From Cryptosporidium bovis (Eukaryota > Apicomplexa > Conoidasida > Eucoccidiorida > Cryptosporidiidae): a stretch of 64,000 nucleotides of DNA. Location of the stretch: NCBI GenBank assembly GCA_009768925.2, contig VHIT02000034.1, positions 521,621 to 585,620 of the forward strand. The letters run 5' to 3'. Position numbers and translations under genes: made by a program. Within the stretch, counting starts at the first letter, position 1, and each line of letters starts with the position of its first letter. The notes under the pieces are model-generated. The model was not told the origin of the DNA and did no database searches. It saw only the letters and a list, made by a program, of their open reading frames with translations. Shown here in pieces: positions 38,842 through 49,988 of this stretch.

Positions 38842-41800
38842 TTATCTTCTATGGTGATTTCTATTGTTACTGCTGTTACCACCAACACCACCATAGTTAG
38901 CGCCATATCCATCATTGGTGGCACTTCCATATCCTCTGTTACTATAGTAACCGTGAGTGTCATGTGAATAACGTTGATTTTTATAGAATCCTCCATGTCC
39001 ACCACCACCATACCCACTACCACCAATACCACCTTGTTGATAATAATTGTTCGAACTAGGGCCAAACTTCCTATGGTGGAATCCAACATCCTTTATGCCC
39101 TGCTTCTCTCTAACCATAGATTCCTTATACCTCCTGTACTCCTCAAGATAATGGGATCTCCTAAAGAAACCTTCAGTTTTCCACCAATTAAGAAGTTTTC
39201 TTAAAGTAGTTTCTGATTTTTTCCACAATTGAAATCCTTTTTGAGAAACGTAAATTCCATCCTCAAAGTGAATTCTCGCTCCACTAGAACCCACTCTTGT
39301 ATTTGGTGGAACAGAAATCAAATGGAATCTACATGGAATTTGTTTGTCCGCAACAATTCCCCATACAATAGAGTTCCCACTCCTAGTAGACTCAACAAGT
39401 AACTCTGAAACCAAATTTTGGTACTCCATATTTGCTCTGTATTTAGAGTGAGTGTAAACAGTAGAAAGGTGAACTTTCAGAGGATGAACATATTGAATTA
39501 AGATTTGGTCAATATCGTTAAATTCCGAATCCTCTATTTTGAGCCTTCTTCCAAGTTCACCTGGAAGTCTTTGATCAAATTCATCAATATTAAATATTTT
39601 AACCATGAATGGATTGTCACAAACTTTTACGTACATTATTAATTTATCTATATATCTATTTGATGACTTAATTACGACCTCTCCAATAGTTATATTATCA
39701 TCCTTCATGTAATTCATTACCTCATCATGGTTCCAGGTCCTGTAATTAGGATGGTGAATTGTTCTATGAATCGCTCCACGTAAATATCTCCCTGCTGCAC
39801 CATCTTTGAAGTCAGAATCCCCACACAATGAGTTCAATTCAGCTCTAGAGCAATTTGATATCACATTCAAGTTTTTCTTGAAAAGAATATATGCATAGTG
39901 CCGTATATCTGTCCAAAGAAGAGAGGAAAGATCGTCTTGTAGGATGTTAAAATTGTTCCTTTGAAATTCCGAAACTCCTTCTAAACTTTGTGTAGATACA
40001 GATGTAGAACTGGAACTAGAACCAGAATCTATATCAAAGCCACCAACTCCAGAGATATTATTGTTACGATCACCATTATTATCTCTCTCCATATTTTCAG
40101 ATCGTACCTTTTGCTGTCTCCACACGGTTTCAATAAGGTAATTTAGAGTATTACATATTTTTCCCTGTGATAACGAAACGAAAACACAGTTTTGAACAAA
40201 ATCGATATTAGTAACTGTCGCTTGTAGAGGAGTATTAACTTTGAAGATCGAGACCAAGGGAACAGACTGAAACATTGGATTTTCGTCCATAAGTTCATCC
40301 CAAAAGTTGTCAAAATCTTCAACAATAACCTTCATTCCATACTGATCAAACCAGAAAGAAACTGGATTTCTTGGGAAAGAACCACCAGGTTTAACTGTAG
40401 CGACTCCTGTTACCCTACATGTAATCTCAGATCCTATAAATAAATCTTCTTTAGAAATTTGCATGGCCTCTCTTACTTGCCTAGATCTATCCATTCCTTT
40501 AATCACCTTTGCAAAGTAGCTACAATCATATGGTTTTTTAAGTTCCCTAAGCATTCTGTTTAAATACGGTAATAGTCGAGGTATATCTTGATTTTCATAC
40601 ATTAATTTAGCGTATGCCTCGAGATCCAAGGTTTCTAGTTTATTTCCTCGCTTACTAATCCAACTCCAATAAAGCGTATCGTCATCTAATTCTCTATTTC
40701 GACCTCTTTGCTTACCACCAGAACCACCAGTACTACCTCCTCCTTCGGAGGCCATATCTTTTACGTTGCCTAAAATGGTTTTAGCTAACTCACTGTCATC
40801 AATATCACTAAGGCGACTTATATCAAAGATATTAAGGTTTTTGTTAAATCCTTTTTCATATATACTCTCCTCATCTACTCTCAAAAATACATGAGAGTTT
40901 AGATAAATATTCTTAGTGAGACATCCAACGCCTTTCTTTCCAATATCAGATTGATAATCATCATCGTAGTAATCATATTGACTATTGTGATAGTTATCTC
41001 TATTTTTCTTTTCACCTATAAAACCTGGAGTTATTGAGGAACTCGAATTATTTTTTCCATCCACGAGCAAGTCAGATTCAGTTATTTTTAATTGACTTCT
41101 ATTGAATATAGGTTCTGAAACAGAATCTAAGTAAAAACTCAATAATCTTGCCTTTCTTGGCCCCAAGCCACTAACGAACTTCAGTGGAGACTGAAGATGC
41201 TGATGACCCTTCATTCTGTTAATTTGAACTCCCAAGTTTGAAACAACTGATCTTATTGCCATTAGGAGATGGAACTGAAGAAGTTTGCTATCAACACTAT
41301 CCTGATACTTGTGAAGTTTTAAGCATGTAATTAAGTTGAATCCATTTCTTCCACCTGACACTTCACTATAGAATGAGTTTCCAGAATACCTAACTGTATT
41401 ATTGTTTGAACCATAATAAGATTCATTTTTCGCACCTATATTTACATTCAACTCTCGTTCAATTTCATTATTACTGTCATCCCATAGTCTTAACTGCTCC
41501 GCAAGAGGATTCTGTACCAATCTCCCGACTGAAATTGCCATCTCAACAGGAATTGGATGACCTTCACTCCCTTTTCTTGCGTCAGATTCTGAGTTTGTTT
41601 TTCTTACAAGAGCCTTAGATACATCCATACAAACAAAATATATACCTGGGACATAATTTTTATCTTTCCTCTTAACTTTTTTCAAAACAACATCACCCCA
41701 AAGACTTCCTAACTCAAGTGATTTCATATTAGATACTCCAATACAAATATAGTGTGGAAAGTATGTTTTTGCAAACTTTACTAAATTCTCTAAATCTTCC

Positions 41801-44800
41801 TCGAATCTCTGAGTTTCAATGGACCCTGACGTATCTCCTCTATCATGATTATTATTTTTAAATATATTTGAGAATTTGTTAATAGAAGATCCAGAAATTA
41901 ATAGATGATTTAATATTAAGTAGTCCTTAAGTTCTCCAAAAATATCCAAAGCTGTAACACAAACCTTAAATCCATTCTGGGCTCTCTCGACAACACAAGA
42001 AATAACATTTAAGCCCCAATTTGTATTATATTCTTCTTTCGGTTGTAAAAAATCTGAATCACCCATTTTTTGGTGAGAAAAGACTTTACCACCCATAAAC
42101 TTGCCTCCAAATCCTAAATTATCTAATCCATATTCATATTCATCGAAGTCGTCATCATCCTTACCCAAACCATCCCTAACCTTATCGTTTGAATCCGATC
42201 CATCGACTTTTGAATCATCTCCTAGGTTCAATTTAGTTGGTCTTTTTGGTGGCAGCAAACTAAGGCGTCTCTGGAGACTCAGAGAACAGAGTTCTGCGAT
42301 ATATTCCTGTGATCTTGACTTCATATAGTTCAATACATCCTTCCTAAATGCTGGAAATAGTTCTTCAATTAGTTTATGAAGAATAGGCACTTGAATTTGC
42401 TTACTCCATACACTTCCAGAGACACTTACATATCCATATTTAAGCTCATCCAAGATGTTTCTTACAATTCTGTTATCTATATTATCACTATTTCTAAACA
42501 TTCTCATTTCTTGATCAAATCTATTTTGAATTGGGGTTGGTATAGGTGTATTGGTCTTTGAATACACCAAACTTCCCAAATTGTTCCCACCATCAGGAAC
42601 TAAATGATTGTATGAAGAGTTTAAATCAGATCCCATTTTAAACATACCAACTTGGTGCAGAAAGCGTTCTTTTATCTTAGCTTCACCATCACTGCCCCTC
42701 CAAGGAGCTTCTTCATCAAAGCAAAGAGGATGAATAACAACATTTATAAGGCCAAGTTTCTCGAGTTCAAAAATCTGAGAGGATAAGCATCCGTCAAATA
42801 AAGCGTTAAAATTAGAGGTTGAATCGTTGATATCATCATTCAATGGTAAATAAGTTCCAGGAAATAAGGTGTTAATAGGCTTTCTAAATATTCTACCGGC
42901 TAACCAACCAGTATTATTTGGTATCAAATTTTGTTCACCTTTTACTGTAGTTACTGTTGTTATACATGCATTGGAAAAGAAGTATTCGTAAATCTTTGTT
43001 CTGATTATCGGAAATGTTGAAAGTCTTTTCGCTTCGTAAATGATTAATGATTCTATTATCTTTTCACTAGAAAAGAAATTAGGACTTTCAGGTACTATAT
43101 ATTTCTCAAACCATTTGTTCAATGCAGATTTGGAATTCTCAATTACTGGACCAACAGGGGGAAGTAAAGAAAACGTGCTTGGTAATTTATGAGATGAAGA
43201 TGTTGGAACTGAGCAATGAAATTGGGGAGAAGAAAAATTTCTCATGTAAAGAGAAAGCACGTATGGAGAAACAATGTACTGATTCCAGATATTGTATAAC
43301 TTGTTATTTTCAATATACTCGAACAATTCTGTTAAAAAATTTTTTCTCTGTTTTCTCCCAGAATCTGAAACAAATTTACCAATATTCATTTCCAAACCAT
43401 CCTCACCGTCAATATTGATTATTTGCCTGAACCTTTGAGTTTCAATGTGATAAGTTAAGTAGAGTCTAAGTTGATCAACATCGCGATTTGTATCAAAGCT
43501 TTTTATAGAAAGAACCTCATTAAGTCCTGAAACAGTTAGAAACGCAGAAGTAAACTCGTCATTATCAAAATTTTGTTCTGCCTCTGAAATACTCGAATAC
43601 TTTTCCAAAGCCTTGGAGTTCCTTTTGTTAAACAATTTCTGACGGAGAGATCCAATTGAAAGCTTTAAATTATGATAAACTGAATCAAGGAAGACAATCT
43701 TTCCAATAAGAAATTCATTTAGAGGGGGATAAACAAGGTGAATTTTATGTAAAGAAATATACGGAATATCGAAACGTTCATTCAATATCCAATCCAAAAC
43801 ACTGTAGACTGCTTTTGATACCATCTGAAATATAGAACCTCCGTATGAATAAGGAAAGGATGACTTGAACTCTAGAGTGTGGGTTCTGCGAATATAATCT
43901 TCTTTAAATAGCTCCGGATACGTTTGTAAAAATTTCTTGGTAATCCAATTGGATTCTACCTGCAATTCCTCTTTTGTAATTTTTCCATCACTAAGAGACT
44001 TCCACCTTCCACTATACAAGAGATAAAGCCTTTCTGGAACATCAGCTTTCTTAACTTCTGTATCAAAGTCAGTTAAATATTGACCCTGAATTTCACTGGG
44101 TTCCGCAATACTATGTAGTGTATGTAAAGTGGTATTTTTAATTCTATCCTGAAGTCGTTCTAACTCTTTATCACCCCCATCAACATCTGGGGCTCTAAAA
44201 AGAGCCTCATCATCTTCATCTAATTCATAATATTCCTTTTCTGAATCCTTTTTCTTTACGGAATCAAGTGTGTTATCAGAACCATTAATTTCAGTCTCTG
44301 TCCCAATAAGATGTGTCTCATCATCTTTGTTTTTGTTCAAAGCCTTATATTTGTGAAATTTATTCATTAAAATATCCATTACAGTATCATAGTCTCCAAA
44401 AACTGATTGAATCATGCTGTATTCGTCTCCTTTGTAGGATTTCTCCTCAATGTCATAGACCATCCATCCATCGTCATCATCATCCTCATCATATATTTCA
44501 TCATTGTCCAAATCAGTATTCAAACGATTATCTTCAACGTAAGGATTGCCCACAACGTCATCACCATCCCCCACACCACTAAAGAGAAGATCCTCTAGAT
44601 CACCTATATCTTTACCAACTAAAGTCTTACCTGAAGAAGTTCCATCTGCCTCGGAAACCCTTCTAAGACGATGTTTTTGAGAGTGCGTGTCCTTTCTAAG
44701 TCTAATTCCTGTGTTTTCCTCTATTAATTCCAAATCATCTTCCTCCAGATCACCTCTCAAAATCTCATCGTCATCATCATCCTCTTCGTCATCATCAATA

Positions 44801-45666
44801 TCACCAGAGTCTAATAAATGACCATCTTTTACATCCTTAGTTTTGTCTGAGTGATCGAAATTAGTTCTATTATAAACAGTTTGGTCGTCTATTCCGTACT
44901 CAACTTCATCTGTAATAAAATCTCTTAATTCCTCATAACCTTCCTCATCAACCCCATCCTCATCTTCATCCTCATCATCATCCTCATTTTCACTAGAAGA
45001 GTGTAATTTCGTTTTTCTCTTCAAACCCCTCTCATTTTCGGAAGATTTTACGTTTCTCTCGTCAATATCGTCATGTTCATCTGTTTCGTCAGCCTCATCG
45101 TTTATAAACATATTTTCATGTCTACCATGAAACTTTTTCTTGTTAGAATCAAATGACTTGAGTTTCTTGCCCTTTCTTAGTAAATTATGGCCATTCTTTT
45201 TTATCTCCATTGTATAAGCATCCTCACTTTGATTAAAAGAAACAGAATTTTCATTTTTTCTATCTTCGTCTTTATCGCTAGTCTCAGCAACAAAATTGGA
45301 AATGGTTCCGTGTAAAAGAGCATGTAAAGAACTTCCCTGAGAAGATACACTTTGACGCCTTTTCTTTTTTTTTGGTTCGTGTGTTTTGTGATCATTTCTT
45401 TTGTCTTTATTTTTTATTGCAACTGAAGCCACCTCAGGTGAGCCAATTATCACCTTTTCGGTACCTTCCTCCTCTCTAAAGTCTGAAACATTCTCACTGC
45501 CCTCCACTACTTTATCTATTTCAGTCACTATTGTTGTTGGTGCTACTGTTGATAATACCGATGTCCTTGTATTGGGTTTATTATCAAATGACGTATCAAC
45601 TCCTCCCGAAATTGGGGTTACATGTTTGTCATCTGTTTTGGCATCCTTAAGCCCTCCTTGCTCCAT
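38842..45666 (-). CDS. SPT6: Transcription elongation factor SPT6
   Basis: A 2274-residue protein, started at the ATG at 45666; the frame runs seven codons further to a TTG. SPT6 is a histone chaperone that travels with RNA polymerase II. Visible parts: an acidic N-terminal region with runs of Asp/Glu (about 200-340); the core with GQYLTDFDTEVKKADVPERL (about 530); a helix-hairpin-helix FVSGLGPRKARLLSFYLDS (about 1490-1512); an S1-like segment beginning EITCRVTGVA (about 1740); and tandem SH2 segments including RTIHHPNYRTWNHDEVMNYM (about 1965 onward) and HSKYRANMEYQNLV. It ends in a Gly/Tyr/Asn-rich tail (about 2200-2274, e.g. GGIGGSGYGGGGHGG). It is larger than yeast (1451) and human (1726) SPT6 because of inserted Asn/Ser/Asp loops. 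Divergent from ABCF3. Confidence 0.95.
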   Translation of the reverse strand: MEQGGLKDAKTDDKHVTPISGGVDTSFDNKPNTRTSVLSTVAPTTIVTEIDKVVEGSENVSDFREEEGTEKVIIGSPEVASVAIKNKDKRNDHKTHEPKKKKRRQSVSSQGSSLHALLHGTISNFVAETSDKDEDRKNENSVSFNQSEDAYTMEIKKNGHNLLRKGKKLKSFDSNKKKFHGRHENMFINDEADETDEHDDIDERNVKSSENERGLKRKTKLHSSSENEDDDEDEDEDGVDEEGYEELRDFITDEVEYGIDDQTVYNRTNFDHSDKTKDVKDGHLLDSGDIDDDEEDDDDDEILRGDLEEDDLELIEENTGIRLRKDTHSQKHRLRRVSEADGTSSGKTLVGKDIGDLEDLLFSGVGDGDDVVGNPYVEDNRLNTDLDNDEIYDEDDDDDGWMVYDIEEKSYKGDEYSMIQSVFGDYDTVMDILMNKFHKYKALNKNKDDETHLIGTETEINGSDNTLDSVKKKDSEKEYYELDEDDEALFRAPDVDGGDKELERLQDRIKNTTLHTLHSIAEPSEIQGQYLTDFDTEVKKADVPERLYLLYSGRWKSLSDGKITKEELQVESNWITKKFLQTYPELFKEDYIRRTHTLEFKSSFPYSYGGSIFQMVSKAVYSVLDWILNERFDIPYISLHKIHLVYPPLNEFLIGKIVFLDSVYHNLKLSIGSLRQKLFNKRNSKALEKYSSISEAEQNFDNDEFTSAFLTVSGLNEVLSIKSFDTNRDVDQLRLYLTYHIETQRFRQIINIDGEDGLEMNIGKFVSDSGRKQRKNFLTELFEYIENNKLYNIWNQYIVSPYVLSLYMRNFSSPQFHCSVPTSSSHKLPSTFSLLPPVGPVIENSKSALNKWFEKYIVPESPNFFSSEKIIESLIIYEAKRLSTFPIIRTKIYEYFFSNACITTVTTVKGEQNLIPNNTGWLAGRIFRKPINTLFPGTYLPLNDDINDSTSNFNALFDGCLSSQIFELEKLGLINVVIHPLCFDEEAPWRGSDGEAKIKERFLHQVGMFKMGSDLNSSYNHLVPDGGNNLGSLVYSKTNTPIPTPIQNRFDQEMRMFRNSDNIDNRIVRNILDELKYGYVSVSGSVWSKQIQVPILHKLIEELFPAFRKDVLNYMKSRSQEYIAELCSLSLQRRLSLLPPKRPTKLNLGDDSKVDGSDSNDKVRDGLGKDDDDFDEYEYGLDNLGFGGKFMGGKVFSHQKMGDSDFLQPKEEYNTNWGLNVISCVVERAQNGFKVCVTALDIFGELKDYLILNHLLISGSSINKFSNIFKNNNHDRGDTSGSIETQRFEEDLENLVKFAKTYFPHYICIGVSNMKSLELGSLWGDVVLKKVKRKDKNYVPGIYFVCMDVSKALVRKTNSESDARKGSEGHPIPVEMAISVGRLVQNPLAEQLRLWDDSNNEIERELNVNIGAKNESYYGSNNNTVRYSGNSFYSEVSGGRNGFNLITCLKLHKYQDSVDSKLLQFHLLMAIRSVVSNLGVQINRMKGHQHLQSPLKFVSGLGPRKARLLSFYLDSVSEPIFNRSQLKITESDLLVDGKNNSSSSITPGFIGEKKNRDNYHNSQYDYYDDDYQSDIGKKGVGCLTKNIYLNSHVFLRVDEESIYEKGFNKNLNIFDISRLSDIDDSELAKTILGNVKDMASEGGGSTGGSGGKQRGRNRELDDDTLYWSWISKRGNKLETLDLEAYAKLMYENQDIPRLLPYLNRMLRELKKPYDCSYFAKVIKGMDRSRQVREAMQISKEDLFIGSEITCRVTGVATVKPGGSFPRNPVSFWFDQYGMKVIVEDFDNFWDELMDENPMFQSVPLVSIFKVNTPLQATVTNIDFVQNCVFVSLSQGKICNTLNYLIETVWRQQKVRSENMERDNNGDRNNNISGVGGFDIDSGSSSSSTSVSTQSLEGVSEFQRNNFNILQDDLSSLLWTDIRHYAYILFKKNLNVISNCSRAELNSLCGDSDFKDGAAGRYLRGAIHRTIHHPNYRTWNHDEVMNYMKDDNITIGEVVIKSSNRYIDKLIMYVKVCDNPFMVKIFNIDEFDQRLPGELGRRLKIEDSEFNDIDQILIQYVHPLKVHLSTVYTHSKYRANMEYQNLVSELLVESTRSGNSIVWGIVADKQIPCRFHLISVPPNTRVGSSGARIHFEDGIYVSQKGFQLWKKSETTLRKLLNWWKTEGFFRRSHYLEEYRRYKESMVREKQGIKDVGFHHRKFGPSSNNYYQQGGIGGSGYGGGGHGGFYKNQRYSHDTHGYYSNRGYGSATNDGYGANYGGVGGNSSNNRNHHRR

Positions 45667-46744
45667 GTCCACAAAGGCTCGAACCAATTACTAACCGAAA
45701 CCTTACCTTAACCAGCGCAACAATTATTCACACCTTATTCCCCTAACCCAAACATAACACGAAACAATGATATAATAATATTTTTTTCTATAAAGAACCT
45801 TTCTATTCTTATTTATTAATGCTAAACCTTGTATACAAACCCAGATATTCAACCTCGATATTAATATCCCTCTTTGTTAAATACTTAAATATTTGATTCT
45901 GCACCCTTGGTCTCCTAAACGTCTATAGTTACAATTAGCTCCGCCTAAATTTTATTATTTACCTCTTATACTTTATGCCAAAGTTGAATATAGCTAGTTA
46001 ATAAATATTTATTATTATCAACTGCAATTTTAATATTATAATCTATTTGACATCAAATTATTTGTTTTCAATACTTTAGTTAATAATTTTTCTTTACGAA
46101 AAATTATATTTTAACAATTAATGGTATACAAACATTATATTAAATAATATTTATTAAATTTTACACGCGGACAGCAGTTTTGGCTAATTTGGTACCTATA
46201 AAATAAATATCAATAAATACGATACCAATTTAGGCGGGTAGAGTTTAATCTAAAAAATGTTACCTACCATTAGGGGTGAACAGATTAAAAGGTCTTTATG
46301 TGATTTTATAAGTAGGAAATAAGTAGTAACAATTTATTGTGAGTTTTTTTCCGGGAAAAAACATGTTGACTTCAAGATAACCATTCTAAATCCGAAATAA
46401 ACTGCTACTACAATTGACGCTTGCAACACAAAACTTTTATATTTGTCCCCGAATGGTAAAACATAATAATAAATAAATAGAACATAAAATACATCATTTA
46501 TTTAAATTATAAAATCCAGATAGTAATATGAATGAGACTTTCCTTTAATAATTCATTATGTCCATTTATTTTTTAAAATTGAATATGAACATCAATGTAT
46601 GGGGCTCAACATAATAAGGAAAAATAAGCGGTTAACTGTTCTTTATGCTTCAACCCTGAAGTAACAAAGGATCACGAATTTAAATACTACAATTTTTTAC
46701 TGGGAATTTTTGTTTCCAAAGGAAAACAATCTTTTTACTCAAAA
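45667..46744. other. Divergent promoter region, SPT6 and ABCF3
   Basis: 1078 bp, the longest gene-free stretch before the subtelomere. It is AT-rich, with a TTTTTTCCGGGAAAAAA palindrome at 46345-46361 as the only ordered element noticed. No coding frame or RNA gene is recognised. Confidence 0.55.
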
Positions 46745-49012
46745 ATGGATAGGAGTATGCTCTTGTCAGATAATGATAATAAACAAATAGATAGTTCACT
46801 TCCAAGTAAAGAATTAATATTAGATTATATTAAAAATATATGCGGATCTCAGGAAAATTATGGGGATGAAATAGTTACAGAATACCTAGTTAATGTTATT
46901 AGTAGTGAGATTTATGAAAACAATGGAATGTTATCAAAAGATAAGTTGTTTGAAATGACAGAACTGTATTTAAGACATTATTTTAATGTTTCTAGTGTTA
47001 GTGAAGCAATTGATGAACTATATGATTCTCTGGGACTAAAACCTGAAGAAAGTACAGAAGGTTTTTGTGGAGTACTAAAAGAAATAGAACCAACTAAAAT
47101 ATTAAATTCTGATGAGACTGAAAAGGAGCTATTGCACGATCCTTTATTAGAACTTGATGTTAGAGCAAATGGAAATTTCAACAAGAGTACCCCAATAGGT
47201 GAAAGCATTAAGCTTCAGAAGGCACTTGCAAAAGAAAAAGAAAGACAATTAAGACTGTTAAGGCAGTGGCAAAAACAGAAATTAGAGGTTCCAGTTCCAG
47301 TTTGTCAACATCCAATAACTTGTTCAAGACAAAAAATGAAGGACATTCAAATCCCAAATATTACTATTTTTATTGCAGGAAGAGCACTATTGAACGATGC
47401 GAGTTTAAGTTTGAGCTTAAAACATAGATATGGCCTTATTGGTAGGAATGGAGTTGGAAAGTCAACGTTACTGACTTACATAGTAAGAAGAGAAATTCCT
47501 GGAATTCCTGTAGATGTGTCAATAGCATGCGTAGAACAGGAATTGCACTTTAAAGAAGAAGACACGGTTTTGGAATCTGTACTTAGTATTGATACTGAAA
47601 GACTTTCACTGTTGGAAGAGGAAAAGTTGTTAACAAAAGTAGACTCCGATAATCCAGACAGTACGTCACAAGTGCAAGATGATTCAGATAGATTAAATAA
47701 AATATATGAGAGATTGAATGAGATAGATGCATATACGGCAGAAAATAGGGCCTCTGTGATTTTAGTTGGATTAGGATTTACTCAAGAGGCACTCAAACAA
47801 AAAGTTTCCCGTTTATCTGGTGGCTGGAGAATGCGAGTTGCCTTGGCCAGGGCAATATACGCAAATCCAGATGTCCTTTTGTTAGATGAACCTACAAATC
47901 ATTTGGATATATTAGCGGTTACCTGGCTCGAAAATTTCTTAAAAGGATGGGATAAAACATGTGTAATTGTAAGCCATTCCAGAGATTTCCTAAACCAGGT
48001 TTGTACAGATATAATTCACTTTTGTGATCACAAATTGACTAATTTCAAAGGTAACTATGATTCATTTGAAGAAGTTCGTTCAATTGATCTTGATATAAAA
48101 AGAAAGAAATTTGAACAACAAACTGCTGAAAAAGAGAGAATACAAAGATTCATTGATAGGTTTAGGTGCAATTCATCCAGAGCAAGTTTGGTACAGAGCA
48201 GAATTAAATATCTTGAAAGGCTTCCAATATTAGATGAAATACGCAAAGATCCCAGTGTAATATTTGATTTTAATGTTTTGGACACCAGTTCCAGTACATC
48301 AATAAACTCAGAAAAAGCAGATAAATTATCTGTATCATTAATTGAGTGTTGTGAGGTTAGTTTTTATTATTCTCAAGATTCTGGTAAATCAGTTAAACAT
48401 ATTGTAAACGATTTCAGTATGAGTATTGGAACTGACTCTAAGATTGCTATTTGTGGTGGAAATGGAAGTGGCAAAACTACAATTTTAAGACTTATCATGG
48501 GGCAACTTAATCCTACGAAAGGAATGATAAGAAGAGACCCAAAAATAAGAATAGGCTATTTCGCACAACATCATATCGATCTTCTTGATCTTACTCTAAA
48601 TTCTGTTCAACAACTTCAAGCTAAGTATCCCAATTCAGATATCTCTGATGAGAAGGCAAGGAATTTCCTCGGGAGATTCGGTATAAATGGGAGTCTTGCA
48701 CTAGAGCCCTTATATGTGCTCTCTGGTGGCCAAAAGAGTCGTGTTGCAATTGCAATTATGGCGTATCTAAATCCACATATACTAATTCTGGATGAACCTA
48801 CAAATCATTTTGATCTAGATTCAATTCAAGCTCTCATTGTTGCTCTAAATTCTTTCAATGGCGGAGTTGTAATTGTGAGTCATGATGCACATCTTATTTC
48901 CTGCGTTGCTGACTCAATTTGGCATATAGATCATTTAAACAAAACTCTAAAAGAATTCAAAGATGGTGATTTTGAGCAATATAGAAGAACTATCATAAAA
49001 ACATATTCTTAA
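46745..49012 (+). CDS. ABC-F ATPase of the GCN20/ABCF3 subfamily
   Basis: A 755-residue soluble twin ABC ATPase. An N-terminal helical region (1-180) is the part that in GCN20/ABCF3 contacts GCN1. ABC1 begins around residue 200 (IQIPNITIFIAGRALL) with Walker A GRNGVGKST (about 232) and signature LSGGWRMRVALARA (about 357), followed by LLLDEPTNHLD. A basic linker with RFIDRFRCNSSRASLVQSR joins ABC2, whose Walker A is GGNGSGKTT (about 571) and signature LSGGQKSRVAIA (about 659), followed by ILDEPTNHFD. No membrane spans are present. GCN20-type proteins work with GCN1 on ribosomes to activate the eIF2alpha kinase GCN2 under amino-acid stress, and length agrees with yeast Gcn20 (752). All nucleotide-binding motifs are intact. 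Confidence 0.93.
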   Translation: MDRSMLLSDNDNKQIDSSLPSKELILDYIKNICGSQENYGDEIVTEYLVNVISSEIYENNGMLSKDKLFEMTELYLRHYFNVSSVSEAIDELYDSLGLKPEESTEGFCGVLKEIEPTKILNSDETEKELLHDPLLELDVRANGNFNKSTPIGESIKLQKALAKEKERQLRLLRQWQKQKLEVPVPVCQHPITCSRQKMKDIQIPNITIFIAGRALLNDASLSLSLKHRYGLIGRNGVGKSTLLTYIVRREIPGIPVDVSIACVEQELHFKEEDTVLESVLSIDTERLSLLEEEKLLTKVDSDNPDSTSQVQDDSDRLNKIYERLNEIDAYTAENRASVILVGLGFTQEALKQKVSRLSGGWRMRVALARAIYANPDVLLLDEPTNHLDILAVTWLENFLKGWDKTCVIVSHSRDFLNQVCTDIIHFCDHKLTNFKGNYDSFEEVRSIDLDIKRKKFEQQTAEKERIQRFIDRFRCNSSRASLVQSRIKYLERLPILDEIRKDPSVIFDFNVLDTSSSTSINSEKADKLSVSLIECCEVSFYYSQDSGKSVKHIVNDFSMSIGTDSKIAICGGNGSGKTTILRLIMGQLNPTKGMIRRDPKIRIGYFAQHHIDLLDLTLNSVQQLQAKYPNSDISDEKARNFLGRFGINGSLALEPLYVLSGGQKSRVAIAIMAYLNPHILILDEPTNHFDLDSIQALIVALNSFNGGVVIVSHDAHLISCVADSIWHIDHLNKTLKEFKDGDFEQYRRTIIKTYS

Positions 49013-49988
49013 TACAGTGCTTAAGAACTATTCTAATTATTTGTTAGTATATTTGTTAAGAGTTTGATTAAATATATGAAACGTTCTTAATGTTAAACAT
49101 CATCGTAATTCTTTCTTTTTTTTTTTAAAAAAGAGAAAGCTTGTACTTATTATTATTGTTATTATTGATATCTTTTGTTTGTATTATATTCGAAATCATA
49201 CTATCATAAGCTAGATTTTATTAGCTAATTTAATATTTCTTTTTTCTTTAATTGCTGCAACTCCGCTTTAAATCTTAGTTACATATTTAAACACATTCAG
49301 AAGATTCTATTACACCACAAAAAAAACGTTATTCACATTTAATGGTAATTAATAGTGTAATCCGTAGGATTTTAAGAAATGGAAAAAAGTTAAGATTATA
49401 CTTACTGTTAAATCCCATATATTTAAGATCTCAATATAAATGGATACATCATTGTCTACCCGATATCAAGTTTTACACTAATTCAAAGATCAACCTGGAA
49501 TGTAATATAAATTTACAGTTAAATAAAATCTAGTGATGCCGGGAAATTGAAAATAGAGAAATGATTTGTATTCTGAAAAGTGCGTTAAAATTTGAAGGTC
49601 ATAGGTTCAGCTTAAAGAAATCTTTCAATAATTTAAGAAAACAATAACATTAAATGTTTAATAAAAATACACGCGAAATTATAGTGATTAACAGAATGAT
49701 CACAAAAAAAATGAATTCAAAGTTGTTCCCAATACTAAACAATTTTTTGCGGGTGCAAACTCGATCCATTGGTGTGATAATAAGAAAAATTACTAATAAG
49801 CTGTTAGCAAATTAATTTGTATTTATATGAATAAATATTATTTTTAGTTGTTTTTTTATTTTTATTAAACCTATAAATTTTTATCATTTTAATATTTGAT
49901 AATTTATTTTGGCTTTTGTTGATATGGCCGAAAGAAATCTAGTATAATAAACTAGACAATAGGCAAAAAGAATTCTTTTTATTAGGAA
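49013..49988. other. Intergenic region at the core/subtelomere boundary
   Basis: 976 bp of AT-rich DNA. A 63-codon frame (49342-49533) starts with ATG but lacks features that would support it. A T-run/A-run hairpin (CTTTC...GAAAG, around 49110-49138) may mark the 3' end of ABCF3. Nothing else was recognised. Confidence 0.5.

Noticed and set aside
44450-45000. CAT/CTC-rich microsatellite-like tract
   Set aside because: It is the reverse strand of Asp/Glu codons in the acidic N-terminus of SPT6, an expected feature of that family.
46345-46361. TTTTTTCCGGGAAAAAA palindrome as a regulatory site
   Set aside because: Symmetric, but mainly T- and A-runs around a short core and present once; too little to call a site by itself.
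49342-49533. 63-codon frame starting with ATG after ABCF3
   Set aside because: Basic, Leu/Ile-rich chance-like sequence without signal peptide or recognisable domain; no promoter element noticed.
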